NCBI RefSeq assembly: GCF_000312045.1
Contig: NZ_HE978634.1
Span: 1,792,098 to 1,856,097, forward strand
Direction of reading: 5' to 3'
DNA: 64,000 nucleotides
DNA from: Noviherbaspirillum massiliense JC206
GTDB taxonomy: Bacteria; Pseudomonadota; Gammaproteobacteria; Burkholderiales; Burkholderiaceae_D
Shown: piece by piece, positions 9,075-17,795 of the stretch
Position numbering within the stretch: the first letter of the stretch is position 1
How the letters are laid out: every line of letters begins with the position of its first letter
Notes under the pieces: generated by a model
Databases searched by the model: none
What the model was told of the DNA's origin: nothing
The model's input: the letters and a program-made list of their open reading frames with translations, nothing else
Made by a program: the position numbers and the translations under genes

Positions 9075-9719
9075 ATGAGCTCCACCGTCATACCCAAGGA
9101 AAAACTGTCCGCCTACCAGCGCTGGGAACTCGCCTCGTTCGACGACTTCCGGCCGGCTCCCGCCGCGCCGCAGAACGAGGCCGAGAATGCCGAGATGCTC
9201 GCCGCGCTGCGCGAGCAGGCGACCCAGGAAGGCCATGCAGCCGGCCATGCGGAAGGCTATGCCGCCGGGCTGGAAGCCGGCCGTGCGGCAGCCGCGGAAG
9301 AGACGGCCCAGCTCCTGCGTCTCGCGGAAACCTTCGGCCACGAGATCGCCAAGGCCAACGAGATGATCGCGGACGACATGCTCAACCTGTCGCTCGATGT
9401 CGCCAAGGCAATGCTCAAGACCGCTCTGAATGTGCGCCCCGAGCTGATCCTTCCGGTCATCGGCGAAGCCATCCGCTACCTGCCGACGGTGCAGCAGCCC
9501 GCCCTGCTGTTCCTGCATCCCGAGGATGCGGTGCTGGTGCGCGAACGCATGGGCGACGAACTCGAAAAGGCTGCCTGGCGCATCACCGAAGACGCGCACA
9601 TGGAACGCGGCGGCTGCCGCATCGAAACGCCAAGCAACCAGATCGACGCCTCGCCGTCGACCCGCTGGCAACGCATTGCAGCTGCGCTCGGCAAGGAATC
9701 GGACTGGCTTGCGGAGTAA
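9075..9719 (+). CDS. fliH: Flagellar assembly protein FliH
   Basis: FliH (214 aa) is the dimeric regulator of the FliI export ATPase and links it to the C ring through FliN. A run of GxxxG-type spacing (GHAAGHAEGYAAGLEAG, about residues 55-72) matches the helix-packing repeat typical of FliH. A C-terminal domain related to V-type ATPase stalk subunits follows. It lies between fliG and fliI with short gaps, in the standard order. No signal peptide or membrane segment is present. Confidence 0.95.
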   Translation: MSSTVIPKEKLSAYQRWELASFDDFRPAPAAPQNEAENAEMLAALREQATQEGHAAGHAEGYAAGLEAGRAAAAEETAQLLRLAETFGHEIAKANEMIADDMLNLSLDVAKAMLKTALNVRPELILPVIGEAIRYLPTVQQPALLFLHPEDAVLVRERMGDELEKAAWRITEDAHMERGGCRIETPSNQIDASPSTRWQRIAAALGKESDWLAE

Positions 9720-9722
9720 GAC

Positions 9723-11129
9723 ATGAATCCCCCCGCATCCCCTTCGTTGCGCTGGCAGGCCTACCTGCGCGACTGCAGCGCGCTGGCATCGATTGCGGAG
9801 CCGATGCTGGTCTCCGGCCGCGTGACCCGCGTGGCCGGGCTGGTGATGGAAGCAGTCGGCCTGAAGCTGGCGGTGGGCAGCGCCTGCACGATCCCGCTGG
9901 CAAGCGGCGCGCGCATCGAAGCCGAAGTGGTCGGTTTCGAGGATGACAGGCTGTTCCTGATGCCGCAAAGCGATGTGGAAGGCGTGGTGCCGGGCACCCG
10001 CGTCTATCCGGTGGAAGTGGTGCAGACCCTGCCGAAGCCGGGTTCCGTCGAGCACCCGCGCCGCCGTCCGAGCGACCGCGGCCGGCATCTGCCGGTGGGC
10101 GACGAATTGCTGGGCCGGGTCCTCGACGGCGCCGGCCGGCCGCTCGACAATCTCGGCCCCCTGCGCGCCGCGCATGCCGCGCCGCTCAACGTGCGCCCCG
10201 CGAACCCGCTCAACCGCGCGCCGATCACCGATATCCTCGATGTCGGTGTGCGTGCCATCAACAGCATGCTGACCGTCGGTCGCGGGCAGCGCATGGGCCT
10301 GTTCGCCGGCTCCGGCGTCGGCAAGAGCGTGCTGCTCGGCATGATGGCGCGGTATACCGAAGCCGACGTGATCGTGGTCGGCCTGATCGGCGAGCGCGGC
10401 CGCGAAGTCAAGGAATTCATCGAGCAGATCCTCGGCACCGTCGGTCTCGCGCGTTCGGTCGTGGTCGCCGCACCAGCAGATACGCCACCCCTGATGCGCC
10501 TGCAGGGCGCCGCCTACGCCACTGCCATCGCCGAGCATTTCCGCGACCAGGGCAAGAACGTCCTGCTGATCATGGATTCGCTCACCCGCTATGCGATGGC
10601 GCAGCGCGAGATTGCGCTTGCGATCGGCGAACCGCCCGCGACCAAGGGCTATCCGCCTTCGGTCTTCGCCAAGCTGCCGACGCTGGTGGAGCGCGCCGGC
10701 AACGGCAAGCCGGGCGGCGGTTCGATCACTGCCTTTTACACTGTCCTGACCGAAGGCGACGACCAGCAGGATCCGATCGCCGATTCCGCCCGAGCCATCC
10801 TGGACGGGCACATCGTGCTCAACCGCACGCTGGCCGAAGCAGGCCATTATCCGGCGATCGACGTCGAACAGTCGATCAGCCGTGCCATGCACAACATCAC
10901 CGGTGCCGATCATCAGAAGCAGGCGCGGCGCCTGAAGCAGCTGTATTCGCGCTACCAGCGCAACCGCGACCTGATCAGCGTCGGCGCCTACGCCGCCGGC
11001 ACCGACCCGGTGCTGGACGAAGCAATCGCCCTGCAGCCGAAGATCGAAGCCTTCCTGCAACAGGACATCGACGAGCAGGCCGGCATATCCGAAAGCTTGG
11101 GGCAACTTTCCTCTCTGTTCGGACGATAG
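9723..11129 (+). CDS. fliI: Flagellum-specific export ATPase FliI
   Basis: FliI (468 aa) is the F1-beta-like ATPase that feeds substrates to the flagellar type III export gate. The Walker A motif GSGVGKS is at about residues 196-202, Walker B is [11 protein letters not shown], and the type III ATPase block [14 protein letters not shown] follows. The N-terminal beta-barrel region and C-terminal helical domain are complete. It starts 3 bp after fliH, consistent with coupled translation and complex formation. Confidence 0.98.
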   Translation: MNPPASPSLRWQAYLRDCSALASIAEPMLVSGRVTRVAGLVMEAVGLKLAVGSACTIPLASGARIEAEVVGFEDDRLFLMPQSDVEGVVPGTRVYPVEVVQTLPKPGSVEHPRRRPSDRGRHLPVGDELLGRVLDGAGRPLDNLGPLRAAHAAPLNVRPANPLNRAPITDILDVGVRAINSMLTVGRGQRMGLFAGSGVGKSVLLGMMARYTEADVIVVGLIGERGREVKEFIEQILGTVGLARSVVVAAPADTPPLMRLQGAAYATAIAEHFRDQGKNVLLIMDSLTRYAMAQREIALAIGEPPATKGYPPSVFAKLPTLVERAGNGKPGGGSITAFYTVLTEGDDQQDPIADSARAILDGHIVLNRTLAEAGHYPAIDVEQSISRAMHNITGADHQKQARRLKQLYSRYQRNRDLISVGAYAAGTDPVLDEAIALQPKIEAFLQQDIDEQAGISESLGQLSSLFGR

Positions 11130-11162
11130 ACGTCTCTCCGGAAGTTCTAGACTTGGGTCACT

Positions 11163-11603
11163 ATGGCAACCAATTCGGCAATCGACACGCTTGTCGAGCT
11201 GGCGACGACCCAGGCGGATGAAGCCGCGAAGCGGCTTGGCCTGGCAATACGCGCCTGCGAAGACTCGGAACAGAAACTGGCACTGCTGCTGCAGTACCGC
11301 GACGATTACCAGGCGCGCTTCCAGTCCGGGCTCGTGTCCGGGCTCACGGCGGCGGCTTACCGGAATTTCCGCAACTTCATGGACAAGCTCGACCTGGCGA
11401 TTTCGGGCCAGCAGCAGATCGTGGACGATGCCAAGAGACGCATCCAGCAAGAGCGCAGCACCTGGCAGGAAACCGAACGCAAGCGCATGTCCTATGACAC
11501 CCTGGCCGGCCGCGCACTTCGGGAACAGCAGCGCAAGGAAAGCCGCCGCGACCAGAAAGCAATGGATGAATTTGCAACGCGGGCATCGCTCCCGAAGACT
11601 TAA
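11163..11603 (+). CDS. fliJ: Flagellar export protein FliJ
   Basis: FliJ (146 aa) is the coiled-coil stalk that sits in the FliI hexamer and contacts FlhA. The sequence is almost entirely charged helix with heptad-like repeats (KRRIQQERSTWQETERKRM) and no membrane segment. Position directly after fliI and before fliK is standard. Sequence conservation in this family is low, so the call rests on length, coiled-coil character and gene order. Confidence 0.92.
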   Translation: MATNSAIDTLVELATTQADEAAKRLGLAIRACEDSEQKLALLLQYRDDYQARFQSGLVSGLTAAAYRNFRNFMDKLDLAISGQQQIVDDAKRRIQQERSTWQETERKRMSYDTLAGRALREQQRKESRRDQKAMDEFATRASLPKT

Positions 11604-11611
11604 CCGACATC

Positions 11612-12784
11612 ATGCAGACCTCGCCAATACTCAACCCGATCAACGCCCTGTCCAGCCCTGCACCCGCGCCAAAGCAGCCGGATAGCCCGGCTTCAGGCCC
11701 CGGCTTCAACCAGGTCCTGTCGCGTGAAGTGGCAGAGCGCAGGCCGGCCGCCGAAGCAGCCAAGGCACCCGCGAAGGAACAGGCCGGCAACGGCGCACCG
11801 AAGCAGGCGGAGGCAGCGAAAAATCCGAATTCGCCCGCCAAGTCCGCCGAAAACAAGACCGAACAGGACGGCGACAAGCCGGAAGAAGACACCGAAGCGA
11901 CCGCGTCCGCCCCGGCTGACATGCTCGCGCTGGTTGCCAGTCTCGGCCAGGTGGCCGCGGTCCCGACCGAAGCGCGCGCCCAGGGCGCAAAGGCCGACGA
12001 CGCTGCCGTAATTGCGACCGACAAGGATGGCCGGGCCTCCCGCGCCTCGCTGGCACAGTTGTCGCAGTCAATCGAAGGCACAGCGGCATCGGCAAAAACT
12101 GCGACCGACGGCGAAGCAGGTTTCGGCGCAGCCATGGACCAGGCCGCAAAGAAAATGCCGGCAGACGCCTTGCAGCCAGGAGAGTTGTCCGCCGCAGTAA
12201 AACGTTCTGTGGGCGAGCTCGCCGCCAAAACCCAGGAACAGACCATCGCCACCCAGCCGGCAAGCCTGACGGCGGCCGCGCAGCCGCTGGCACCGGCGGC
12301 GCTGAATGCGGCCCAGGCTGCCGGTGCGCATGCAAGCGACAGACTGACCCCGCCGGTCGGCAGCCCTGCCTGGGACCAGGCGCTTGGGCAGAAGGTGGTG
12401 TGGATGGTCGCCGGCGAACAGCAAAGCGCGTCCCTCACGCTCAATCCGCCCGACCTCGGGCCGCTGCAGGTGGTGCTCAACGTGTCGAATTCCCAGGCCA
12501 ATGCGACCTTCATCGCCGCCCAGCCGGAAGTTCGCCAGGCGCTGGAAGCGGCCCTGCCCAAGCTGCGCGACATGCTGGGCGAGGCCGGCATCCAGCTCGG
12601 CCAGGCTTCGGTCAATGCCGGCACCCCGAACCAGCACGGCTCGCAGGGCGAACAGGCTTCGCAGGGCGCACGCCGGCATGAGACGGCGGGTGCGGGCGGC
12701 GTCGGTGGCGTCGATGCCCCATTGCGCACGGCCCGGGTCCGGCCGGCAAGTGGCGGCGTGGGGATGGTCGATACCTTCGTGTGA
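11612..12784 (+). CDS. fliK: Flagellar hook-length control protein FliK
   Basis: FliK (390 aa) is the secreted ruler that measures hook length and switches export specificity at FlhB. The first 240 residues are low-complexity Ala/Pro/Lys/Glu-rich, as usual. The C-terminal hook-length domain has the conserved core SLTLNPPDLGPLQVVL and QALEAALPKLRDMLGEAGI. The last 11 codons (GGVGMVDTFV) lie in a 34-bp segment that is repeated 155 bp downstream outside any gene, which suggests local duplication at the 3' end. Confidence 0.95.
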   Translation: MQTSPILNPINALSSPAPAPKQPDSPASGPGFNQVLSREVAERRPAAEAAKAPAKEQAGNGAPKQAEAAKNPNSPAKSAENKTEQDGDKPEEDTEATASAPADMLALVASLGQVAAVPTEARAQGAKADDAAVIATDKDGRASRASLAQLSQSIEGTAASAKTATDGEAGFGAAMDQAAKKMPADALQPGELSAAVKRSVGELAAKTQEQTIATQPASLTAAAQPLAPAALNAAQAAGAHASDRLTPPVGSPAWDQALGQKVVWMVAGEQQSASLTLNPPDLGPLQVVLNVSNSQANATFIAAQPEVRQALEAALPKLRDMLGEAGIQLGQASVNAGTPNQHGSQGEQASQGARRHETAGAGGVGGVDAPLRTARVRPASGGVGMVDTFV

Positions 12785-12785
12785 G
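12752..12785 (+). repeat. Direct repeat, copy A (fliK 3' end)
   Basis: This 34-bp segment starts GGCGGCGTGGGGATGG and ends CCTTCGTGTGAG. It encodes the C-terminal tail and stop of fliK. An identical copy lies at 12907-12940. The palindromic repeat at 12818 lies between the two copies. Confidence 0.9.
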
Positions 12786-12817
12786 CTTCCCTCTCCTTCG
12801 AAGGCGACATAGCAGTG

Positions 12818-12881
12818 GTAGGGTGCGCCATGCGCACCGTTCGTACGGTATTGAGCACACGGTGCGCATGGCGCACCCTAC
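12818..12881. repeat. Palindromic intergenic repeat, copy 2 of 6
   Basis: A 64-bp version of the palindrome with perfect 21-bp-class arms (GTAGGGTGCGCCATGCGCACC and its complement) and a longer, 22-nt loop. It sits in the 529-bp fliK-fliL gap and is flanked by the duplicated fliK tail. Confidence 0.92.
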
Positions 12882-12906
12882 TTCTAGACGGATCAGGTCG
12901 GCAGCC

Positions 12907-12940
12907 GGCGGCGTGGGGATGGTCGATACCTTCGTGTGAG
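12907..12940 (+). repeat. Direct repeat, copy B (duplicated fliK tail outside the gene)
   Basis: This is an exact 34-bp copy of the fliK 3' end (12752-12785), including the stop codon, but with no reading frame leading into it. The sequence after each copy is also similar for a short stretch (TTCCCT..CCTT..GAAGG), so a unit of about 155 bp seems to have been duplicated and has since diverged. Confidence 0.88.
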
Positions 12941-13055
12941 ATTCCCTTCCCTTGAAGGGAAAGGAGCTACCAACTCGACCTTGCAAGGCCTCGGGGTGAG
13001 TCGGACGTGAAGCGGCGCTTCGCGAAACGCCCGACACCTCCCCCTCCAGGCAATG

Positions 13056-13140
13056 GTAGGGTGCGCCATGCGCACCGTCCGGACGGCGTTGGGCATATCC
13101 GGACGACGTTGGGCATACGATGCGCATGGCGCACCCTGCT
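13056..13140. repeat. Palindromic intergenic repeat, copy 3 of 6, with an expanded loop
   Basis: The outer arms are the same family (GTAGGGTGCGCCATGCGCACC ... TGCGCATGGCGCACCCT), but the loop contains an imperfect tandem duplication of about 22 bp (CCGGACGGCGTTGGGCAT and CCGGACGACGTTGGGCAT). It lies 174 bp before fliL. The rest of the fliK-fliL gap shows no gene. Confidence 0.85.
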
Positions 13141-13313
13141 TCTACTGAGCGCTAACGAAGCCCCGTCGCCTGCAAGGGACAGACAAATACGTACAGCAGC
13201 ACCTTCACAAGCCAGAATATGCGCCGACTTCCTCCTTCTATTCGACGCATCCTGCCTGCCTGCTTTTCCCGATAATTAAAAAACAATGCTCCCAGCAGGA
13301 CAAAGGAAACGCC

Positions 13314-13844
13314 ATGGCAACCGCTCCGAAAGCAGCCCAGAAAGCCCCCTCCAAGGTCGTCGCCATCGAGGAAGGCGCCGCTGCGCCGAAGAAATCCAAG
13401 ACTACCTTGATCCTGATCCTGGTCATCGTTCTGCTGGTGGCCGGCGGCGCTGGCGGCGCGTGGTATTTCATGAGCCACAAGGCCGAAGGCGCAAGCCACA
13501 CCGAAGCCAAGCATGAGGCACCGAAACCGCCGGTCTTCGTCAACATGGACCAATTCATCGTCAACCTGCAACCGGACGACCTTGGCGAAAAATATCTGCA
13601 GGTGCAGTTCACCCTGCAAGTGCCCGATCAGGAAACGGTAGACCGGTTGAAGCTTTACATGCCCCAGGTGCGCAGTCGGCTGCTGCTTCTCCTTTCGAGC
13701 AAGACGGCGACGGAAATCTCGAGCGCCGAAGGCAAGAAGAAGCTGTCGGAAGACATCATCGCGCAGGTGAAGCAGCCGTTTGCACCCAACGCCAAGCCGC
13801 AGGAAGTCGGCGGCGTGTTCTTTACCTCATTCGTCATCCAGTAA
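13314..13844 (+). CDS. fliL: Flagellar basal body-associated protein FliL
   Basis: FliL (176 aa) is a single-pass inner-membrane protein that rings the stator and supports torque. One membrane helix is near residues 30-50 (LILILVIVLLVAGGAGGAW), preceded by a Lys-rich cytoplasmic segment. The periplasmic stomatin-like domain follows, with the conserved FVNMDQFIVNL and YLQVQFTLQV strands and the C-terminal VGGVFFTSFVIQ. It follows a 529-bp repeat-filled gap after fliK and starts the fliL-R half of the operon. Confidence 0.96.
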   Translation: MATAPKAAQKAPSKVVAIEEGAAAPKKSKTTLILILVIVLLVAGGAGGAWYFMSHKAEGASHTEAKHEAPKPPVFVNMDQFIVNLQPDDLGEKYLQVQFTLQVPDQETVDRLKLYMPQVRSRLLLLLSSKTATEISSAEGKKKLSEDIIAQVKQPFAPNAKPQEVGGVFFTSFVIQ

Positions 13845-13865
13845 TCGGGATCGTGGAGTAAAACC

Positions 13866-14867
13866 ATGGCGGACAGTTTTCTCTCCCAGGAAGAAGTCGA
13901 TGCCCTGCTTCGGGGCGTGACCGGCGAGGAGGATGACAAGTCCGGCACGGAGGACAGCTCCGGCATACGCCCCTACAACCTGGCGACGCAGGAGCGCATC
14001 GTCCGCGGCCGCATGCCGACGCTCGAAATCATCAACGAGCGTTTCGCGCGCCTGCTGCGCATCGGCCTGTTCAATTTCCTGCACCGCACTGCCGAAGTAT
14101 CGATCGGGCCGGTGCGTGTCCACAAATACAGCGAATTCATCCGCAACCTCGTGGTGCCGACCAACCTCAACCTGGTCCACATGAAGCCGTTGCGGGGCAC
14201 GGCGCTGATCGTGTTCGATCCGAACCTGGTGTTCCTGCTGGTGGACAACCTGTTCGGCGGCGATGGCCGCTTCCATACCCGGGTCGAGGGCCGCGACTTC
14301 ACCCAGACCGAGCAGCGCATCATCCATCGGGTGCTGCAGATCGTGTTCGAAAACTATGCGAAATCCTGGGAGCCGGTCTACCCGGTCGAATTCGAATACG
14401 TGCGCTCGGAAATGAATACTCAGTTCGCGAATATCGCGACGCCGAACGAAGTGGTGGTGGCGACCACCTTCACCGTCGAGCTTGGCCCGGTCAGCGGAGA
14501 AATGCATTTCTGCACGCCCTATTCCATGATCGAGCCGATCCGCGACATCCTGACCAGCAGCCTGCAGGGCGAAACGCTGGAGATGGACAAGCGCTGGATA
14601 CGGCTGATGAAGCAGCAGATCCAGACTGCCGAAGTGGAAATCGTGGCCGACCTCGGCACCACGAAGATGACGCTCGGCGACGTGCTGAAAATGAAGGCCG
14701 GCGACGTCATCCCGATCAACATCCCCGAAATGGTGGAAGGCAAGGTGGATGGCGTGCCGGTGATGGAATGCACCTACGGAAAATTCAATGGCCAGTATGC
14801 GCTTCGCGTCGAGAAGCTGCTGACCTACAGTACCAGCGAATTCAATCAGGGAGATGACAATGGCTGA
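13866..14867 (+). CDS. fliM: Flagellar motor switch protein FliM
   Basis: FliM (333 aa) is the C-ring subunit that binds phospho-CheY. The N-terminal CheY-binding peptide SFLSQEEVDALL is intact, matching the LSQ(E/D)EIDALL consensus. The middle CheC-like domain and the C-terminal SpoA domain (LGTTKMTLGDVLKMKAGDVI) are complete. It starts 21 bp after fliL and overlaps fliN. Two CheY proteins encoded in the window are candidates for binding this peptide. Confidence 0.98.
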   Translation: MADSFLSQEEVDALLRGVTGEEDDKSGTEDSSGIRPYNLATQERIVRGRMPTLEIINERFARLLRIGLFNFLHRTAEVSIGPVRVHKYSEFIRNLVVPTNLNLVHMKPLRGTALIVFDPNLVFLLVDNLFGGDGRFHTRVEGRDFTQTEQRIIHRVLQIVFENYAKSWEPVYPVEFEYVRSEMNTQFANIATPNEVVVATTFTVELGPVSGEMHFCTPYSMIEPIRDILTSSLQGETLEMDKRWIRLMKQQIQTAEVEIVADLGTTKMTLGDVLKMKAGDVIPINIPEMVEGKVDGVPVMECTYGKFNGQYALRVEKLLTYSTSEFNQGDDNG

Positions 14868-15261
14868 CGATAACGCGAGCCAGATGAGCACCGACGACGA
14901 CTGGGGCGCGGCCATCGCCGAACAGGCGAAGGCCGAAGCCGCTGCCAAGACCGCGCAGTTCAAGGACCTGTCGGCCGGCAGCGTCAACAGCGGCACCCAT
15001 AACGACATTGATTTCATCCTCGACATCCCGGTCCAGCTGACCGTCGAGCTCGGACGCACCAAGATCGCGATCAAGAACCTGCTGCAGCTCGCGCAGGGCT
15101 CGGTGGTGGAACTGGACGGGCTCGCGGGCGAGCCGATGGACGTGCTCGTGAACGGCTGCCTGATCGCGCAGGGCGAAGTGGTGGTGGTGAACGACAAGTT
15201 CGGCATCCGCCTGACCGACATCGTCACGCCGTCCGAACGGATCAGGAAGCTGAACAAATGA
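14860..15261 (+). CDS. fliN: Flagellar motor switch protein FliN
   Basis: FliN completes the C ring and docks FliH/FliI during export. The N-terminus is acidic and variable; the C-terminal SpoA domain is clear (DIPVQLTVELGRTKIAIKNL ... GEVVVVNDKFGIRLTDIV). Two start codons lie close together: 14854 and 14860. The second is preferred because GGGAG sits at the right distance. Either way it overlaps the end of fliM. The product is 133 aa from this start. Confidence 0.96.
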   Translation: MADDNASQMSTDDDWGAAIAEQAKAEAAAKTAQFKDLSAGSVNSGTHNDIDFILDIPVQLTVELGRTKIAIKNLLQLAQGSVVELDGLAGEPMDVLVNGCLIAQGEVVVVNDKFGIRLTDIVTPSERIRKLNK

Positions 15262-15692
15262 TGGCACGCGCCCTCCTCGTCGCAGCGCTGGCCGGCGCCA
15301 ATGCCGCGGCATTTGCGGCGCAGCCGAGCGCGGCGACCACTGTGAGCACTGCCAGCACCGCCGGCAGCCTGTTCCAGGTTCTGCTCGGCCTCGGCGTGGT
15401 GCTCGGCCTGATGGCGGGCGCCGCCTGGCTGCTTAGGCGGCTCGGCATGGCGAGGGGCCCCGGCGCCGGCGTGGCACGCATCGTCGGCGGCGTCAGCGTC
15501 GGCAACCGCGAGCGGGTAATGGTGGTGGAAGTGGCCGACCAGTGGATCGTGGTCGGCGTGGCCCCGGGCCGCGTCAACGCCCTGTCCACCATGCCGCGCC
15601 AGGAACAGCCGGTTCAGACAAGCAATGCGCAGGCAAGCGGAAATTTCGCCGCATGGCTCAGGCAGAGTATTGACAAGCGCAATGGCGGCTAA
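15258..15692 (+). CDS. fliO: Flagellar biosynthetic protein FliO
   Basis: FliO (144 aa) is a small membrane chaperone for assembling the FliP ring of the export gate. It has an N-terminal hydrophobic, signal-like segment (ALLVAALAGANAAAFAA). A second membrane helix follows near residues 35-57 (LFQVLLGLGVVLGLMAGAAWLL), then the typical cytoplasmic strand region VGNRERVMVVEVADQWIVVGV. The ATG overlaps the fliN stop (ATGA). A 207-bp gap with a palindromic repeat separates it from fliP, unusual for this operon. Confidence 0.93.
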   Translation: MMARALLVAALAGANAAAFAAQPSAATTVSTASTAGSLFQVLLGLGVVLGLMAGAAWLLRRLGMARGPGAGVARIVGGVSVGNRERVMVVEVADQWIVVGVAPGRVNALSTMPRQEQPVQTSNAQASGNFAAWLRQSIDKRNGG

Positions 15693-15808
15693 GCAGATGT
15701 CCGAGATTGTTGAATTGGGGCGCGGCCAGGCTCACTCCCGTTCAGGGGGAAGGCGCAACTGGGGATGGCTTTCAATCGCTGCAAATGCCCCTGCCCGCCT
15801 CGCAGGAA

Positions 15809-15860
15809 GTAGGGTGCGCCATGCGCACCGCGCCGTCCCGGTGCGCATGGCGCACCCTAC
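15809..15860. repeat. Palindromic intergenic repeat, copy 4 of 6, inside the fli operon
   Basis: A 52-bp palindrome with near-perfect arms (GTAGGGTGCGCCATGCGCACC / GGTGCGCATGGCGCACCCTAC) and a short loop. It lies between fliO and fliP, genes on the same strand that are usually adjacent. In mRNA it would form a very stable hairpin about 40 nt before the fliP start. No T-run follows, so it need not be a terminator. Confidence 0.92.
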
Positions 15861-15899
15861 CTCCTTACCCCTCCAGGCTTGCGAAAGCCGCTTCAGAAC

Positions 15900-16679
15900 A
15901 TGAACCTCGCTCCATCTCGTCTCGTTCAGACCGCCGCACGACTGGCACGCCGCTGGCTTCCACTGGCATTGGGCTGCCTGCCGCTTCTCGCCAGCGCGCA
16001 GACCGCAGGCCTGCCGGCCGTCACCAGCACGCCTGCGGCAGGCGGCGGGCAAACCTATACCCTGAGCCTGCAGACCCTGCTGCTGCTGACCTCGCTCACC
16101 TTCCTGCCGGCAGCCCTGCTGATGATGACCAGCTTCACCCGCATCATCATCGTCCTGTCGCTGCTGCGGCAGGCGCTCGGCACCCAGACCGCGCCTCCGA
16201 ATCAGGTGCTGATCGGGCTGGCGCTGTTTCTCACGCTGTTCGTGATGGGGCCGGCATTTGACAAGATCTACACCGAAGCCTACCAGCCGCTGTCGGACAA
16301 CAAGATCACCATGCAGCAGGCACTCGAACGCGGCGTCGCGCCGCTCAAGACTTTCATGCTGAAGCAGACCCGGCAGAGCGACCTCGCCCTGTATGTGAAG
16401 CTGTCCAATGGGCCGCAGCTGGAAGGCCCGGAAGACGTGCCGCTGCGCGTGCTGATCCCGGCCTTCATCACCAGCGAATTGAAGACCGCCTTCCAGATCA
16501 GCTTCGCCATCTTCATTCCCTTCCTGATCATCGACATGGTGGTGGCCAGCATCCTGATGTCGATGGGCATGATGATGATGTCGCCCGCGATCGTTTCCCT
16601 GCCATTCAAGCTGATGCTGTTCGTGCTGGTCGACGGCTGGCAGTTGCTGATCGGCTCCCTTGCACAAAGTTTTTACTGA
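15900..16679 (+). CDS. fliP: Flagellar export gate protein FliP
   Basis: FliP (259 aa) forms the core of the export-gate ring with FliQ and FliR. A cleavable signal peptide is present ([13 protein letters not shown]), as in other FliP proteins. Membrane helices follow, with the family blocks [20 protein letters not shown] and [15 protein letters not shown]. The last helices include [20 protein letters not shown]. The ATG at 15900 was chosen over an upstream TTG because it places the signal peptide at the N-terminus. Confidence 0.97.
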   Translation: MNLAPSRLVQTAARLARRWLPLALGCLPLLASAQTAGLPAVTSTPAAGGGQTYTLSLQTLLLLTSLTFLPAALLMMTSFTRIIIVLSLLRQALGTQTAPPNQVLIGLALFLTLFVMGPAFDKIYTEAYQPLSDNKITMQQALERGVAPLKTFMLKQTRQSDLALYVKLSNGPQLEGPEDVPLRVLIPAFITSELKTAFQISFAIFIPFLIIDMVVASILMSMGMMMMSPAIVSLPFKLMLFVLVDGWQLLIGSLAQSFY

Positions 16680-16688
16680 GGTATTGCC

Positions 16689-16958
16689 ATGACTCCGGAA
16701 AGCGTAATGACCCTCGGCCGCCAGGCCATGGAAGTCACCCTGATGGTATCGGCTCCGATGCTGCTCGTGGCCCTGGTGGTCGGCCTCGTGGTCAGCATCT
16801 TCCAGGCCGCGACCCAGATCAATGAAATGACCCTGTCCTTCATTCCGAAACTGGTCGGCATCTTCGTCACCCTGGTGGTGGCCGGGCCGTGGATGCTGTC
16901 GGTCATGCTCGATTACATGCGGCAGATGTTTTCCAGCATTCCGAACATGGTCGGCTAG
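16689..16958 (+). CDS. fliQ: Flagellar export gate protein FliQ
   Basis: FliQ (89 aa) has the usual two membrane helices (about residues 18-40 and 52-75) and the family signature TQINEMTLSFIPK in the loop between them. It lies 9 bp after fliP and 48 bp before fliR, in the standard order. It packs around the FliP/FliR core of the gate. Confidence 0.97.
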   Translation: MTPESVMTLGRQAMEVTLMVSAPMLLVALVVGLVVSIFQAATQINEMTLSFIPKLVGIFVTLVVAGPWMLSVMLDYMRQMFSSIPNMVG

Positions 16959-17006
16959 GCTGCCCCTCCAGGCGCGAGCCGCACAAATTCCTCTACGCAG
17001 CACCGC

Positions 17007-17795
17007 ATGATCACCGTCAGCAGCGCCGAACTGAACGTCTGGATCGCGGCCCTCATCTGGCCGCTGACGCGCATCCTCGGCCTGCTCGCGGTCGCGCCGC
17101 TGTTCGGCAACCTGAACGTGCCGATGCGCATCAAGGTCGGCCTCGGCATCATGCTGTCGCTGATCATCGCCCCGACCGTTCCGGAATTGCCCGCGCTGGA
17201 CCCGCTGTCGCTCGCCGGCCTTCTCATCCTTGCCCAGCAGCTGGTGATCGGCCTCGCACTCGGATTCGCCATGCGCATCGTGTTCGCCGCCGTGGAATTC
17301 GCAGGCGAGGTCGCCGGCCTCACGATGGGCTTCGGCTTCGCCAGCTTCTTCGACCCCAACACCCACGGCCGCTCGTCCGCGATCAACCAGTTCCTCTCGC
17401 TGCTGGCGATCCTGCTGTTCCTCGCGCTGAACGTGCACCTGATGATGCTGTCGACACTGGCCGAAACCTTCCAGATCCTGCCGATCTCCTCTGCGCCCTT
17501 CTTCGGCGGCGGCTTCCAGCAACTGGCGAGCTGGGGCGGTCGCATCTTCAGCGCCGGCCTGCAACTGGCGCTGCCCGTCATCGCCGCCCTCCTCATCACG
17601 AACGTCGCCCTCGGCATCCTGACCCGCGCAGCCCCGCAGCTCAACCTGTTCGCGATCGGCTTCCCGATCACCCTCGGCGTCGGGCTGATCGTGATTGCGC
17701 TGAGCCTGCCGTATATTGCGACGCCAATGGCGAACTTCTTTCAGGAAGGGATCAATATGATGGGGCGGATTGCGGCGGTTGCGGGTGGGCGGTAG
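17007..17795 (+). CDS. fliR: Flagellar export gate protein FliR
   Basis: FliR (262 aa) is the single-copy export-gate subunit. It has about six hydrophobic helices and the conserved blocks RILGLLAVAPLFG near the N-terminus and EFAGEVAGLTMGFGFASFFDP in the middle. It is the last gene of the fliF-R operon. The sequence immediately after it changes character (lower GC, integron-type cassette), so the insert abuts the operon end without breaking a flagellar gene. Confidence 0.97.
   Translation: MITVSSAELNVWIAALIWPLTRILGLLAVAPLFGNLNVPMRIKVGLGIMLSLIIAPTVPELPALDPLSLAGLLILAQQLVIGLALGFAMRIVFAAVEFAGEVAGLTMGFGFASFFDPNTHGRSSAINQFLSLLAILLFLALNVHLMMLSTLAETFQILPISSAPFFGGGFQQLASWGGRIFSAGLQLALPVIAALLITNVALGILTRAAPQLNLFAIGFPITLGVGLIVIALSLPYIATPMANFFQEGINMMGRIAAVAGGR

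Noticed and set aside
7866-11450. Very long minus-strand open frame across fliG-fliJ
   Set aside because: It is an open frame opposite strongly conserved fli genes in high-GC DNA; its translation has no family character (His/Arg/Gly/Asp-rich).
12612-13127. Frames with repeated MAHPT-like peptides in the fliK-fliL gap
   Set aside because: The repeated peptides come only from translating the palindromic repeat; the same peptide appears wherever a copy occurs.
12752-13140. Possible CRISPR array in the fliK-fliL gap
   Set aside because: Repeats are palindromic, few and unevenly spaced, with no equal-length spacers and no cas genes.
15732-17564. Long minus-strand frame opposite fliP-fliR
   Set aside because: Antisense to clearly real export-gate genes and of low-complexity composition.
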